The translations under genes were made by a program, and so were the position numbers. Below the pieces are notes generated by a model, which was not told where the DNA came from, searched no databases, and worked only from the letters and a program-made list of their open reading frames with translations. A stretch of 64,000 nucleotides of DNA from positions 175,815,121-175,879,120 of the forward strand of contig CM061919.1 in NCBI GenBank assembly GCA_031002005.1, read 5' to 3'. This stretch comes from Vandiemenella viatica. Its lineage: Eukaryota > Arthropoda > Insecta > Orthoptera > Morabidae. Below, in pieces: positions 45,398 to 56,383 of this stretch (position 1 is the stretch's first letter; every line of letters begins with the position of its first letter).

Positions 45398-45844
45398 ACA
45401 AATATCATATGTAGGATTCACGACGCATTTCGTTAACTGTTGATAAGTCGATTTTGTTTTAGTACCTTTATCAGTCTTCGCTCTATTCCCCCTTTCAACC
45501 CCCCCCCCCCCCCACCCTCGTAGTGACAGTTGTGTAAAAGTATAATTTACCTCAATTTCTGTGCGAGAAACCGCTGAATTAGCGTCGACCCTAGACAGGA
45601 ATACCAACTGTTGTCGGATAATGCATCTGGCTTTCAAAGAGTTGCCATTTTGTTCTACATTTATTGACTTGAGATTGCATCCAAGGGCTTATCTTCTGGC
45701 ATCATGTAAGAGTTGGCGCTTCATAACCGTCACTTCCAATTACCAGGCCATTATGTTTTGTTTTTCAGTATGCTACATTATAACTTGAAAGAATTTCGCT
45801 TGCAGAGATTCCTAGATCATTTCACATGATCGTATTCGCTGAAA

Positions 45845-46725
45845 TACTGGATTCTTCAACATTTTCATTGAGGATAATAGCTAGAATAGCTGATATAGAA
45901 AGACGGAAGTTATTATATTTTATATATATTCACTCCCTGCTCACTTATGGCATCTCACTCTTGGGAAATTCTTCACAAGGACAGAAGGTATTTAAATAAC
46001 AAAAAAATGCTCCAAGAATTATTTGTGGAGCAAACCCACAGACGTGGTGCAGAAATCTTTTCAGAAATCTTAGTGTACTTACAATGCCAGCACAGTATAT
46101 ATATTCCCTACTATCGTTTGTAGAGGAAAATCCTGAACACTTCATTCTTAAAACAAACATACATAGTAGCTATAATAATGCTAGGAATAAATATAACATT
46201 CGCAAAGATTAAAAGTCATTGTTAATATAATACAGAAAGGGATAATATTCGCAGGAGCTTCTTTATTCAGTGTCCTACCACAAGAAATAAAATGTTATCC
46301 ACAAACAACTAACAGCTTTAAATCCAAACTGAAAGTGTTTGCTTTAGAACGCATTTACTCTGTGGAAGAATTTTCTTCTTGAAATTTGATAACTAAGAAT
46401 GCTTGAGAAAATGCTATGTATTTGGTGTATGAAAGGGGAAGGTGACAAAGTTGTTCACAGTTACTAAAATGGTGTATGGTTTTTCATGTGCTGAAGCGGT
46501 TTACAAATGCAGCTATTACGTTAGCTGGAAATTGAACTCGTATATAATAACTACCGTGGGATAATATGTATTTGTAGATTACAAAGAAAATTTATTATAC
46601 TAATAGGTTTTTAATTAACTAACCGATAATATTGTTGATTGGCTAATATATGTACTGTTCCACATCCCCGAGACTGCTGTCACATATATTATCAAGGTGA
46701 ACACATCTATAATCTATCTGTCTAA
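45845..46725 (+). pseudogene. LINE A family, 5'-truncated copy on the + strand
   Basis: The coding end reads IARIADIERRKLLYFIYIHS, LLTYGISLLGNSSQGQKVF, CGANPQTWCRNLFRNLSVLT and HSYNNARNKYN-like sequence. All are close to the C-terminus of the 15440-17074 frame. The 3' UTR (46390-46725) shares GGGATAATATGTATTTGTAG and CTGTTCCACATCCCCGAGAC with LINE A. A few frameshifts are present. Confidence 0.75.
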
Positions 46726-47770
46726 CTGAATCCTGCATAAGAAACCCGCAGTGAATGAAGATGCTGAACGAAAAGTGGAGATTGGAGTGTGATGATTACA
46801 CAGTGCTATCGTATATGGAGTTAGTAAACACGTCTAACAGATGATGGTGTTGTGGCCTCACGCACCGCGGCCCGGCGGTGAGCAATATCTTGGCTCTCCC
46901 AATAACACCGAGTCCGCAGTCAGGGCGACAAAAGGAAGCTGCCACCGTACCAATATAAATGCTAATAGCTGTCCCCCGGACGCTTCGCCTCCCACCTTTG
47001 TTTGTCTTTGCACTTCTGCTTCCTCTTCCTTATTCTCTTCCACCCTCTCCTCCTTTCCCGCTGAATCCTTCGGTGACTCAGCTACCGAGACGCTTTCTCC
47101 GTGGAAGTCGATCGGAAAGGTGCAAGTGATAGAAGGGTTCTACACCTAACACTTATCTTCATTTTGTCCCGAGAAAGCAAATCTGAAAATCTTTCTCTAC
47201 CTGAAACTAATTCCTTTTTTTTTATCATCTGTCAAACTCTTCTCTGAAGCGATACTACTCTCTTTCTCTTCCTGTCTGTCCATATCTGCATACCTACTGA
47301 CTCTGTATCCTTAGGTATCATAAACTTTATCTTTGTCTTTTTTATTTATTTACCCTTCATTTATACAGCCTAATATCTTTGTGACTAAATTAGGCCCTAC
47401 ATATTAATTTTTTCATTGTTGATTACATATTGTTTTGAGATTTGTACAAAATATTTGCATGCAAGGAATTTGGCATACAGTTCCATTACACTTTGACTTA
47501 CTGTCTAATTAATTCTATAATATTACATTTGGTCTTGCTTACAGTTATAACTGTTACAGCTGCTATTACAATCTGTAATATTATATTGAATCACAAATAT
47601 CGCTTATTGTTGTTATAGTGCTGGTGGTTTTTATTGATATATTCCACTTATTCTTAGAGTATCCCATTATTCAGTTAGTTGCAGATAAACCAGTTTGTAC
47701 ATATCTTTCTGTAATCTGTCATGTAGTTATACCGGATTAATGGGTAATAACAATTGCTTTTTCTTTGTCT
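46726..47770. other. Unannotated stretch; GC-richer segment at 46840-47130
   Basis: 46840-47130 is GC-rich and pyrimidine-biased with a 102-codon frame lacking any family motif. The rest is AT-rich and featureless. It may be non-coding single-copy or regulatory DNA. Confidence 0.3.
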
Positions 47771-47774
47771 TCCT

Positions 47775-47985
47775 TCTGGTTCTGGCTTTACGCCTCGCCT
47801 ACTTCAGTGTCATTAGAGGCGGGAAAAGACTATGGAGGGAAGGAATTCGGTCATGGCCGTTTAGGAACCATCCGACATTCGCTTGGAGTAATTTTGAGAA
47901 ACCACGGAAAACGGAAATATGGACGTACGAAAGGGGATTCGAACCTGCGTCCTCCCAAATGCGAGACATGAGTGTTACCGCTGCT
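47775..47985 (-). repeat. tRNA-derived SINE (family 1)
   Basis: The minus strand has a head with CATTTGGGAGGACGCAGGTT, a B-box GGTTCGAATCCC, the body (TTTCCGTGGTTTCTCAAAAT) and the tail GAGGCGTAAAGCCAGAA. Some internal deletions. Confidence 0.75.
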
Positions 47986-47989
47986 ATCA

Positions 47990-48590
47990 AATTTCTTATC
48001 ATTTCTCTGGAAATCTTCATTTCTTTACTCCATCGTTCCGTCAACTTTCTCCACCAATTCTTACTAAAACATTAAAGGCAGTCAGTCCTAGGGGGAAAAA
48101 TATATAGGATAAACGATTTATCTAAATTGATGATCTCCTTAACTAGTCATTAAAATGTTTTAAAAACAATAAACAGATTAAAGTACAATCGATTAGGATA
48201 TAAATTAAAAATGGTTTGTAGTTTACGAGGTAGTGGTGTTATCTAACGTTAAACTTGTAATGATTGAATTAATTCTTTCAGCTTCGTTAATTATTGAATC
48301 TATTTTCAATTATTTATTTTTCCAAATGGCATGAATGAAATGTTGGAAGATCGCATTTGACTACACAAAAATAGAAGCAAAATAAAAGACTTAAGAGTGG
48401 CATATATGATATCCGGTTGATATAGAGTTAGGATAGGTTAATTAAAAGTAGTAGAACTTTGATATTTGGGAATTTCAACAAGTAATTTAAAAAAATAAAA
48501 TAAAGAGTATATCTGTGCTTATCGACTGGTACAAAAATAATTTTCTTTAAAGGAGAAATTTTTTTCTATTTACCTATGAGTAGCATAGAC
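47990..48590. other. AT-rich stretch without recognisable features
   Basis: No frame, TIR or tRNA-like box seen. Confidence 0.3.
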
Positions 48591-48593
48591 TTA

Positions 48594-49006
48594 TGCCCCG
48601 GCTACACGCTCCGTCTTGCGCGCGTTCTTACCTGCACAAAATAGTTTGCGCATGCAAGATGGAGCTTGTGGAGAGGGCCGGCGCTAGGAATTTTGGGCCC
48701 GGCGTAAATTGGCGATCTTTTTTTGTCTACAATCTAGCCGGGCGACAATGGGCGGATTCTTGGCTTCGAGGCCTGGGGGCCCCTGCAGCCGGTGATCGAG
48801 GCCCCCCTCAGCCGGCGGGCCCGGGTACATTTGACCCGCTTACCCCCCCCCCCCCCCCCCCCCCTCTAACGCCGGCCCTGCTTGTGAATGGCAACACGGT
48901 AGTACGGACAACTCGAAAGAGCGGCTTGTGCAATCGTTGACTTGCTAAAGATTTTTCACTGCGCAGTTTTACCAGCACATGCAAGACGGAGCGTGTAGCC
49001 GGGGCA
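48594..49006. mobile_element. Harbinger-like MITE with TTA target duplication, split by a hAT MITE
   Basis: The left end TGCCCCGGCTACACGCTCCG and the inverted right end are identical over 26 bp. TTA flanks them at 48591-48593 and 49007-49009. Subtracting the nested element leaves about 200 bp of non-coding sequence. The 3-bp TTA duplication suggests the PIF/Harbinger group. Confidence 0.8.
48673..48880. mobile_element. hAT-type MITE nested in the 48594-49006 element
   Basis: The left end GAGGGCCGGCGCTAGG and the inverted right end CAGGGCCGGCGTTAGA are TIRs. The flanks CTTGTGGA (48665-48672) and CTTGTGAA (48881-48888) differ at one base, as for an older 8-bp duplication. The interior is GC-rich, with GGGCCC words and a long C run at 48843-48864. 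It is similar in style to the MITE at 27385-27775. Confidence 0.75.
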
Positions 49007-49009
49007 TTA

Positions 49010-49980
49010 AGCTCTGTTAATGCAGCGTAGAATTTAATGCGGGAAAAAAGACGGGATAGTAAGATAGACGTAGAGAAGAAGATATTCTAGCTATTGCAGA
49101 ATGTTGAAAATGAATTGATGAAGTACGAAATGAAAATTTTGAATAAAAAAAATATTTAAAAAAATAAAATGAGAAAGGATATGGAAATAAGAACAGCCAT
49201 GTTGTATCACTGCAGCGAGACTAAGAGCTTTCGAGAAATGGTACCTGGGGCATGCGATTGTTACGTCATGCACCTCTCACGAGCGGCATGGATAGGCTGG
49301 AAGTTAATTCTCTGGACTGCCCTCGTATATCGAAGCTCGGTTCACAGTTTGAGCGCCTCGAAGTGCGTACCAGCGTATTGAATAGGAGAGGCATGACCGT
49401 CGTGGGTTGAATGGCTGTCGCCAGCGTTCAGGAGGTTTTAGTCTCAACACCTACACTTCGTACATCATACAAAAACACAATAGCCAGGTTACACTGTTGC
49501 AGACACACAACAGTATTCACTGCTCTACCTTAAAATTACCCGTAAGCTGTCAATAGGACGTTACCCTTCATTAGCTGCATCTATTTACCTATGGGCTATA
49601 ACAGGCTGAGCTTGTGTAGAATAACAAGAGATGTCTTCTTCAGTTAGCTCAGTCTGGAAGCAATATGAGTTCGTGTACCTTTCATTACTTGCGAAATTGG
49701 ACGCTGTAATGGCGCCGTTTGATTCGTCGATGCTTTGGATTCACTGTAAGGGTACGATTTGTACAAGTGAACATTTCCATTCCCTTCTTTCAAGCTGGGA
49801 CCATGCGACGGGCACTTGTTGGGTGTGTGTCCGACTCATGTTGTCTAGTGAGCAGTTCTCACCTGGGACGCTTAGGGGCACAGCTGATAGCGTGGGCGTA
49901 CAGCCAAGAGGAACTATATCTGCACTTACATAAAATTTCACACTTTTCGCAGGCGTCATTATTGGTAAAAAATCGCACTT
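49010..49980. other. Unannotated stretch with moderately GC-rich segments
   Basis: Overlapping frames of about 100 codons at 49631-49933 and 49719-50015 show no recognisable domain and no splice context. No repeat ends seen. Confidence 0.3.
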
Positions 49981-49986
49981 ACTTGT

Positions 49987-50120
49987 TTATTGACCTCACC
50001 AAAAATAAACAGTGAATCAGTGTTTAAGTTTATCAAAAATAAGGAGGACCAGGCGGCTAGATAAATAGAAGCCCTGACGAAGGTTCCAGGTTGGTGCCGA
50101 AACGTTGGCGAGGTCAATAA
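49987..50120 (+). repeat. Imperfect inverted-repeat element with hammerhead-like core
   Basis: TTATTGACCTCACCAA (49987-50002) is the inverse of 50105-50120 with one mismatch. Just inside the right arm lies CTGACGA (50074-50080), then a weak helix region and GAAAC (50099-50103). The core bases fit the hammerhead consensus, but helix II pairs poorly. Confidence 0.5.
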
Positions 50121-50985
50121 AAAAAAACGCAGCGCAAACCCCGAAAAAAAGAGATATATCTTCACTTCTTTGCCCCATTTCGGCCAGTGCTGGTTACTTG
50201 GGGTTTGCTAGCAGATTTCGTGTCACCAGTTATTGCTCCGTCTTCAATATAATATATACAAGGGAATATCAACTGCACTTCTGTTAATACTGAATAAAAA
50301 GATAATTTGTGTAAAAACTGTATAATTTAAAGAAGATCACCGCTAATTCGTATCTTGATCAGAGAATCCATAGAGAACACACATCAAGAACGGAAGAACG
50401 AAACAAATCTTTTAAAGTGCCAGATTAGGTCAAGGGCAGAATAGTCAACACAAGTCTTATGACTAGTGTGTACGATTTTTTGGGTAAACCCATTGTAGTT
50501 CAGTACAGTCAAAAGGAAAATACAAGGTCGGACTATTACACGTTGGTGTCATCAGCGGAATTCGTCACCAATAACTATCCCTTTACATCACTTCTGATTG
50601 AATCAATACACCAATATTCCTTTCTGACCCACTGCGTTCTTTAATTTTCTGCCTTTGGCAGTTACTGCAGCAGCATAATATGTGTGTGTATGTATGTAAT
50701 AGTCCGAGGATAATTAAACCGTCTTTCAGCTGGATGTAGTTCTGCGTTCGCGATTTTTTGAATATCCTTAGCAAGAACTCGGAAAGTGGTGGTCACGCAG
50801 GACTGAACATCCTGTATATTTTCCAGGAACTGCTTGAATTATTCATAGATACATTATCACAGTAGCTTTAAACAACGTTTTCGTCCTGTTACCAAAAACG
50901 TACCTAGAAACGTGCACAGTGTTTTCAACGCTCAATACTAACGAACAGACTGCACAGTATAAAATTCACTAATCGTTCAAACTAA
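50121..50985. other. Unannotated stretch
   Basis: No recognisable coding motif, SINE or TIR pair. Confidence 0.3.
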
Positions 50986-50988
50986 GTT

Positions 50989-51303
50989 CAATTTTATGAA
51001 TAATTGTAACGCCAATGCAATTGAAATTGTTGTTTTATTTTCCGAACGCGTTTCGCTTCATTTGCGAAGCATCTTCAGCGGTTCTGTATTTTTCTTTGGT
51101 CACATATGCTTATAATTGTACAGCCTATGAGTAACTGTTATGATATATAATGCCGATGCCCTAATAGGCTGTACAATTATAAGCATATGTGACCAAAGAA
51201 AAATACAGAACCGCTGAAGATGCTTCGCAAATGAAGCGAAACGCGTTCGGAAAATAAAACAACAATTTCAATTTTATTGGCGTTACAATTATTCATAAAA
51301 TTG
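50989..51303. mobile_element. Palindromic element with hammerhead-like core in both arms
   Basis: Two 140-bp arms (50989-51128, 51164-51303) are near-perfect inverses around a 35-nt spacer. The right arm carries CTGAAGA (51214-51220), helix GCTTC-gcaaat-GAAGC and GAAACGCG (from 51238) on the + strand. The left arm carries the same core on the minus strand (51050-51078). No protein and no clear target duplication were found outside the arms. Confidence 0.85.
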
Positions 51304-51424
51304 ATCCTATCGCAATTGAGGAAATGGCCCACAATATCCAGATGCTAAGTTCAGATATCGGTTATTCAGCGGATCTTTACGTTTATAGATTGCTTGATTC
51401 TATATATGTGTCTTTCTTTCTTCT

Positions 51425-51620
51425 CAGTATAGCTTCCTGGTGGTTAAGTGATTAAGGTGTTTCTGGTTGTGGATCGAAAATCCCCGGTCCGACACCAGTC
51501 TGCTGGGGTTTTGAAATGCTTTAACTATTGGCAAAGCTTGTTTGTACATCAGACGACATCCTGTACCGATTCACATTAAACTTTAGTTCTCCTTTACTTG
51601 ACAGTATTACAGGGTAAGGT
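51425..51620 (+). repeat. Possible tRNA-derived SINE (family 4)
   Basis: TGGTGGTTAAGTGATTAAGG resembles an A-box arm. About 35 nt later CCCCGGTCCGACACC resembles a mutated B-box. A non-tRNA body follows up to the next SINE. Single copy in this window, so support is limited. Confidence 0.4.
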
Positions 51621-51636
51621 TAGGTTGCTACTACAG

Positions 51637-51858
51637 ACCGAGCTTGATGGATGAGCGGTAACTCTCTGACCTCGCATTCGAGAGAACGCAACATCGAATA
51701 CCAGTCCCGCCATTGTGAGTTAAGTTTTCTCAAATTACTCCGGCCGAATGCCGGGAAAGGGACATTTACAAATTCCTTCCGACTCCTTACCTCTTTTCCT
51801 TTCCCGCCTCTAATGACCTCGACGTCGACGAGGAGTAAGCAATGACCAAGAAAAAGAA
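51637..51858 (+). repeat. tRNA-derived SINE (family 1)
   Basis: It has the head ACCGAGCTTGATGGATGAGC, CTGACCTCGCATTCG and a mutated B-box (AACATCGAATACC). The body has an internal change at CCATTGTGAGTTAAG and the tail GACGAGGAGTAAGCAATGAC. Confidence 0.75.
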
Positions 51859-51859
51859 G

Positions 51860-52650
51860 TACGACAGCGGCGGATTGTGCAGCCCTTAAGAAACTGTTAC
51901 CAAATCTTTAAGACAACACTTGTTATTATGAGTTATTGCGTTTCGGTGATCGACGGTTTGTGATCTTGATTTATTGGTGGTGGGTGAATAAATAAATAGC
52001 ATCTAGGCTGAAACAACGTCGGTAACCGAGCCGATTTAGTCGCGAGCTGTGAATGAGAGTAGCGACTGGTAACGCGGTGAGTACGCACCCACACGTTTTA
52101 TGCTCACTGCCGTGTTTACTGCGGTGTTAACAACGAAAAACCGCACGCCACTGCATCACTGACGAAGCGCTAAACGTCCACCAGATTTACTGTATGCGGA
52201 GGGAGGCTGGAGGATTAGCGGAAAAAGCTGCATATACAAAACGTTATCGCGGACAATTAATCTCGTGGGCGGAACGTACGCTCAGGTCTCGACATTGCTG
52301 GGGGAAAAAAAAATAAAATCGTCAGGTGTTTTCCCTTTCAGTTACACGTATCATTCCATGCGTTGTATTGGTATACTGTCGTAATTCACTCACTGAGTGG
52401 ATGGCAAGAGGTACTTTATGACGGACCGAACACATTGCTGGAAGTGATTGTTAGGGGAGGACAGCGATACGTTCTCCGTGAATTTGTACTGTAATTCGCC
52501 TAGAAATAGAATTGCCTAGTAACACTAGTTTCATCTAGATCAGGATTAGTAAAACGGAACATAATATTTGCCGTGTCTTGATGTTCTTGCTGAACTTAGT
52601 GAGTCAGCAGTTATCGTTGTGGTTATTGGGGATGACCCTGGCTCAATTCT
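51860..52650. other. Unannotated stretch
   Basis: Moderately GC-rich at 52020-52290 with no coding motif or repeat boundary; the rest is AT-rich. Confidence 0.3.
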
Positions 52651-52654
52651 CTAC

Positions 52655-52759
52655 CAAATCTTCCACATTTAGGTTTTCAATGGTTTCGCGACATCACTCC
52701 AGGAAAATGACGGAATTATTTCCTCCCAGATCCTTGTTTCCAATCTTCTCGCGGCTCCT

Positions 52760-52802
<43 letters not shown>
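52655..52802 (+). repeat. SINE (family 1) body fragment with ~43-nt poly(A) tail
   Basis: CCACATTTAGGTTTTCAATG, CATCACTCCAGGAAAATGAC and GGAATTATTTCCTCCC keep the family order but lack the last ~60 nt of the body. An uninterrupted A run at about 52760-52801 follows. Confidence 0.6.
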
Positions 52803-52806
<4 letters not shown>

Positions 52807-52878
52807 TTACCTATCAGTGTCCATATATCTATACTGCTATAAAACTATAACTTACCGAGCGTGGTGGGTGAACAGTTA

Positions 52879-54437
52879 AGGTCCGCGCTCACTAGGGCGC
52901 GCCGCATCGCATCGCATTGAGCGAAAATGCTGCAACGCACATCTGGACGCATTTCTTTTGTCACCGCCTTCGGTTCTCGACGATTACTCAGACGATTACT
53001 CAGCCGCTTCTGCACTGCAAATGGACACATCAGACAAAGGGCTCTATTTTCATATATTCATTGAAGAAAATTAAGTAGAAAAGGGAATGGGTTTAATTTA
53101 AAAAAGAATTTTCCGCATTTCTTAGGCACATTAGATGGCAAACATGTTACAACAGTTCTACAGAATTGCGGTTCTCTTTATTTTTAATGCAGAAAAATGA
53201 ATGTTTTTCATGGTTTTAATAGCCCTTTCAGTTGCAGTTGTATTTTGGTCGCAGGAGGATTGGAAAAAAAATTAAGATGGCAAAACATTTAGCTACAACA
53301 ATTTAGGTGAGGCAATGGCTGCAGAAAAACTGAATTTTCACGTTGACAAGTCAGATAAAATGCAGTATGTAATAGTAGTAAATGAAGCTTTTTCCCTTTC
53401 GCGATGAGGCCTATTTCAGAATATCAGATAAAATGAAATGAAGAGAAACGAACTTTCAATTACAGGCTCAATAAACTATGGAGGATGATCGATAACTGCT
53501 TTGGTGTTGTAGGTAGAAGGTTTAAAATCTGTGAAAGAAGAATGTCTGTGTTACCTAATAAGATAAATAAAGTAATACTAGCCACGTGCTGCATTCACAA
53601 CCTTTTGATTAACAATATTTGAATTGGGTTGCAGAAGGTAAGAACGAAAATGACAACAAAGAAATTTCAATACTTGACTTACACAGGTTTCTAGGTTACA
53701 TCAGAAATCATTAGGATTTGGAATAATTTCACAAAATATTTTTAAACAATTAAAGCTTTAGAAGCGGCATTTAAAGAAAGTGATGGAAAATTATAATACA
53801 TACGTAAAATAAACAAAAATAAAATACGAAACATGACATTATACCTGGTTGTTTTAACTAGTTTCCTATTTCCTCCCAAATATTTTTTTTTTTTGTTATT
53901 ATATTTTGCGTCTTGTACATTATAAAACTTTTTGAAAGTCATTACTAATGAGATGCAGTACTCTTCATCCATTACGTTTGAATAGTTTAAGTTAAAAAAT
54001 ACAAGCAAAGAACAAGTGAGCATGAGCTAGAAATTTTATAATTTTTTAATCTTTATTAAATTTCATAAAGTAATTAAATTTTCAGATTGTAATTACTTAT
54101 TTTTTTTTTTCAGAAATCACCCACCATCTTGCGTGCAAATTTGCAGCTAATTTTGTTGAAGTAATGTAGTTAATTCACAGAAATAGGAACACACAAGTTA
54201 CTAAAGTCAGTCACTGCTGATGGAGCTCCTATCGCAAACCTGGTCGCGACTGAGCGCATCGAGGCGCACAGGCGGAAAAATACGCCTGGCCAAGCGATCC
54301 GGCCGTGCGACGCGATGCGGCCCGCCCCGCCCCGACTCGACCCTACTCTGGTGTGCGTTACCCCATTAGAATCAATGTAAGCGATTGCAGACGCATTTCT
54401 GCTACGCGATGCGGCCCGCCGTAGTGAGCGCGGACCT
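52879..54437 (+). mobile_element. PIF/Harbinger transposon, decayed, TTA target duplication
   Basis: The left end AGGTCCGCGCTCACTAGGGC and the inverted right end AGGTCCGCGCTCACTACGGC differ at one base. TTA flanks them at 52876-52878 and 54438-54440. The 1.56-kb length is short for an autonomous element, but transposase remains are present at 53090-53640. Both ends continue in GCCGCATCGC words. Confidence 0.9.
53090..53640 (+). pseudogene. PIF/Harbinger DDE transposase remnant (HARBI1-like)
   Basis: The + strand frames give FRIS-GTLDGKHVTTVLQNCG (normally GxIDGKH, first catalytic Asp) and a Tyr/Phe-Asn-rich strand after it. A KRTFNYRLNKLWRMIDNCFG (normally FNYRLSRARRxIENxFG) segment follows, then VVGRRFKICERRMSVL and VILATCCIHNLLI. 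These are the terminal blocks of HARBI1-type nucleases. The middle, including the second Asp, is broken by stops. Confidence 0.7.
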
Positions 54438-54916
54438 TTAACGTTCTGGACTCGCATTCGGGAGGACACGGGTTCGAATCCCCGTTCGGGTATCCAGATT
54501 TGGGTTTTCCATGGTTTCCCCAAATCACTCCAGGCGAATGTCAGGATGCTTCCTTCAAAAATGCTATGCCCAAATTCCATCCCGTTCCTTGTCCCCAGTC
54601 CCATCTCGCCTCTAATGACAGCCGTCGACGAAGCATAAAGCAATAAGTAAAAATAATAATAAAAAAAACTGTAACCTGTTTGAGTTTGTGCATTAAAGAT
54701 ATATCTCAAAATACGAGATCGACTATTTAGACCGAAAACAAACTATATTAATCTTTTTTTTTCGGTGGTATTTGTCCTTTTTATCTGTCCCGGCACCACG
54801 TAGAAATTTATGAACATACATTAATGCTGTTTTCACAGTTTAAAAGCTTGCAGTGTATTTTAAAATCTGTTCTCGCTGCGTTATCTACTGATGGAAATGG
54901 AAATTAAAATCGATTC

Positions 54917-55148
54917 CACCGAGCCTGATGGGTGAGCGGTTACGCTCTGGCGTCGCATTAGGGACGACGTTGGTTCGAATCCTCATCTTGCAATCCAGAT
55001 TTCGGTTTTACATAGTTTCTCTAAATCTCTGCAAGTGAGTGCCAGGATGGTTTCTTCCAAAGGGCGTTGGCGAAATCATTACCGTTCCTTGCTCTCTAAC
55101 TTCTCCCGCCTCTAATGATCTCGACGTCGATGAAGCGTGAAATCAGAA
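54917..55148 (+). repeat. tRNA-derived SINE (family 1)
   Basis: It has the head ACCGAGCCTGATGGGTGAGC, B-box TTGGTTCGAATCC, the body (CCAGATTTCGGTTTTACATA) and the tail CGACGTCGATGAAGCGTGA. Full length. Confidence 0.8.
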
Positions 55149-55639
55149 GAAACAAATATTCTGAACATTTAAACTTTTTTATTAAAATCTGGCATCCCTT
55201 GAAAACTATTGAAAGGATTTTTATAGCCTTTTAACTCGTCAAAAAGTTATAATCTGACTTAAAATCTGTTGTGTATAAAATTACTCTACCACACTTACCA
55301 TAGCGACAGTTAAAACCTAATCAAGACATTTAAAAATGCATATTTAATTTTCACTATTAGTCTGAATTTTCTGGAAATAGTGGGATAGTATATTTAATTT
55401 AATCTAAAATATATTTTTATTATTAGCAAAAAATACGTTTTGAATGATGGACCCTGTCGTGATTAGATGGTAGTATCGAGAATTGTAAAATGACCTGTGA
55501 ATTTAACAATTTAAGGGAATAACACACTCTGAGCAAAGTCAACATCAATAAATGTGACATTAATATCAGAACCACGTCAGAATTGACTGTGAGACAGAAA
55601 AGTGCAAACATACACTATTCCAAACATACTATATTTCCT

Positions 55640-56040
55640 TACTGACATACACATTAGAAAGATGTACCCTATCCAGAAGAGACAGTATTAGTCTTCAAGT
55701 CTCTGAAATGAATTTAGTGCGTACCATGCATGAGAGGACACGGAAGATGAAACAACAGTGTGGCAAAATCCTTACAGCGATCTCGCCGGAGGGGGTATGG
55801 ACATATCCAAAGGATGGAGGAAAAAGAAAAGAAAAGGCCTAGTTTATTGTGAATATCAAAGGAGTAAATGTGTGGGAAGTCCCAAAAAGAAATTTATAGA
55901 CCAAATCAAGAAGGGCTGGATTTGATGATTATTCCTGAACATCAGCGGTTCATGGGCAGGAAGAAATGAAGAGTGCTCGTGACCAGCACTGGGGAGACTG
56001 GATCTGGAGAATGATGATGATGAAGAAGAACTGCAGTAAT
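55640..56040 (+). pseudogene. LINE 3' coding fragment (RTE/R4-like type)
   Basis: Readable blocks are LERCTLSRRDSISLQVSEMN, YIQRME-like GGMDISKGWRKKK, GSPKKKFIDQIKKGW and a C-terminal Asp/Glu-rich tail (ENDDDEE). The order matches the C-terminus of the element at 26240-27060. Several frame breaks. Confidence 0.55.
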
Positions 56041-56383
56041 TACGTATAGATGAAATTTCATGCAGAGTATAATTAGCATGAAGTGCTGTTTTTTAACAAA
56101 TTTAAGTACCGCATTTTTTTTTTAATTTTTTTCTCTCTCTTTCTCGATAGGGTCACCAAAGGACCACGCTACTCCAGGCTTCCTGAATCGTGAGAAGGAG
56201 GCAAGAATTAGAACCGGATTTGCGAGATCCAGAGCATTTATTTACCCTACAGGAAGAATGTTTCTGTTGACATTTGTCTGCGTAACTTGTAACTTTGTGT
56301 TCTGTATGATAATTGGATTTTTGATTGTGAAATGTGTGGTTGATGAGGCGGAAACTGGGAACCGTTCCAGCATTCGGCTAGAT

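Larger units (their letters stand above)
52854..54650 (+). repeat. tRNA-derived SINE (family 1), split by a Harbinger transposon
   Basis: The first 25 nt of the SINE (ACCGAGCGTGGTGGGTGAAC, then AGTTA) end at 52878. After the inserted element the sequence continues at 54441 with ACGTTCTGGACTCGCATTC, a perfect B-box CGGGTTCGAATCCCC, the full body and the tail to about 54650. The only base overlap is the duplicated TTA. Confidence 0.85.

Noticed and set aside
48653..48940. 115-codon Pro/Gly-rich open frame as a protein
   Set aside because: It lies entirely across nested MITEs and a C run; composition explains the frame.
49631..50015. Two overlapping ~100-codon frames as a gene
   Set aside because: No family motif, no consistent frame and no start context; treated as chance.
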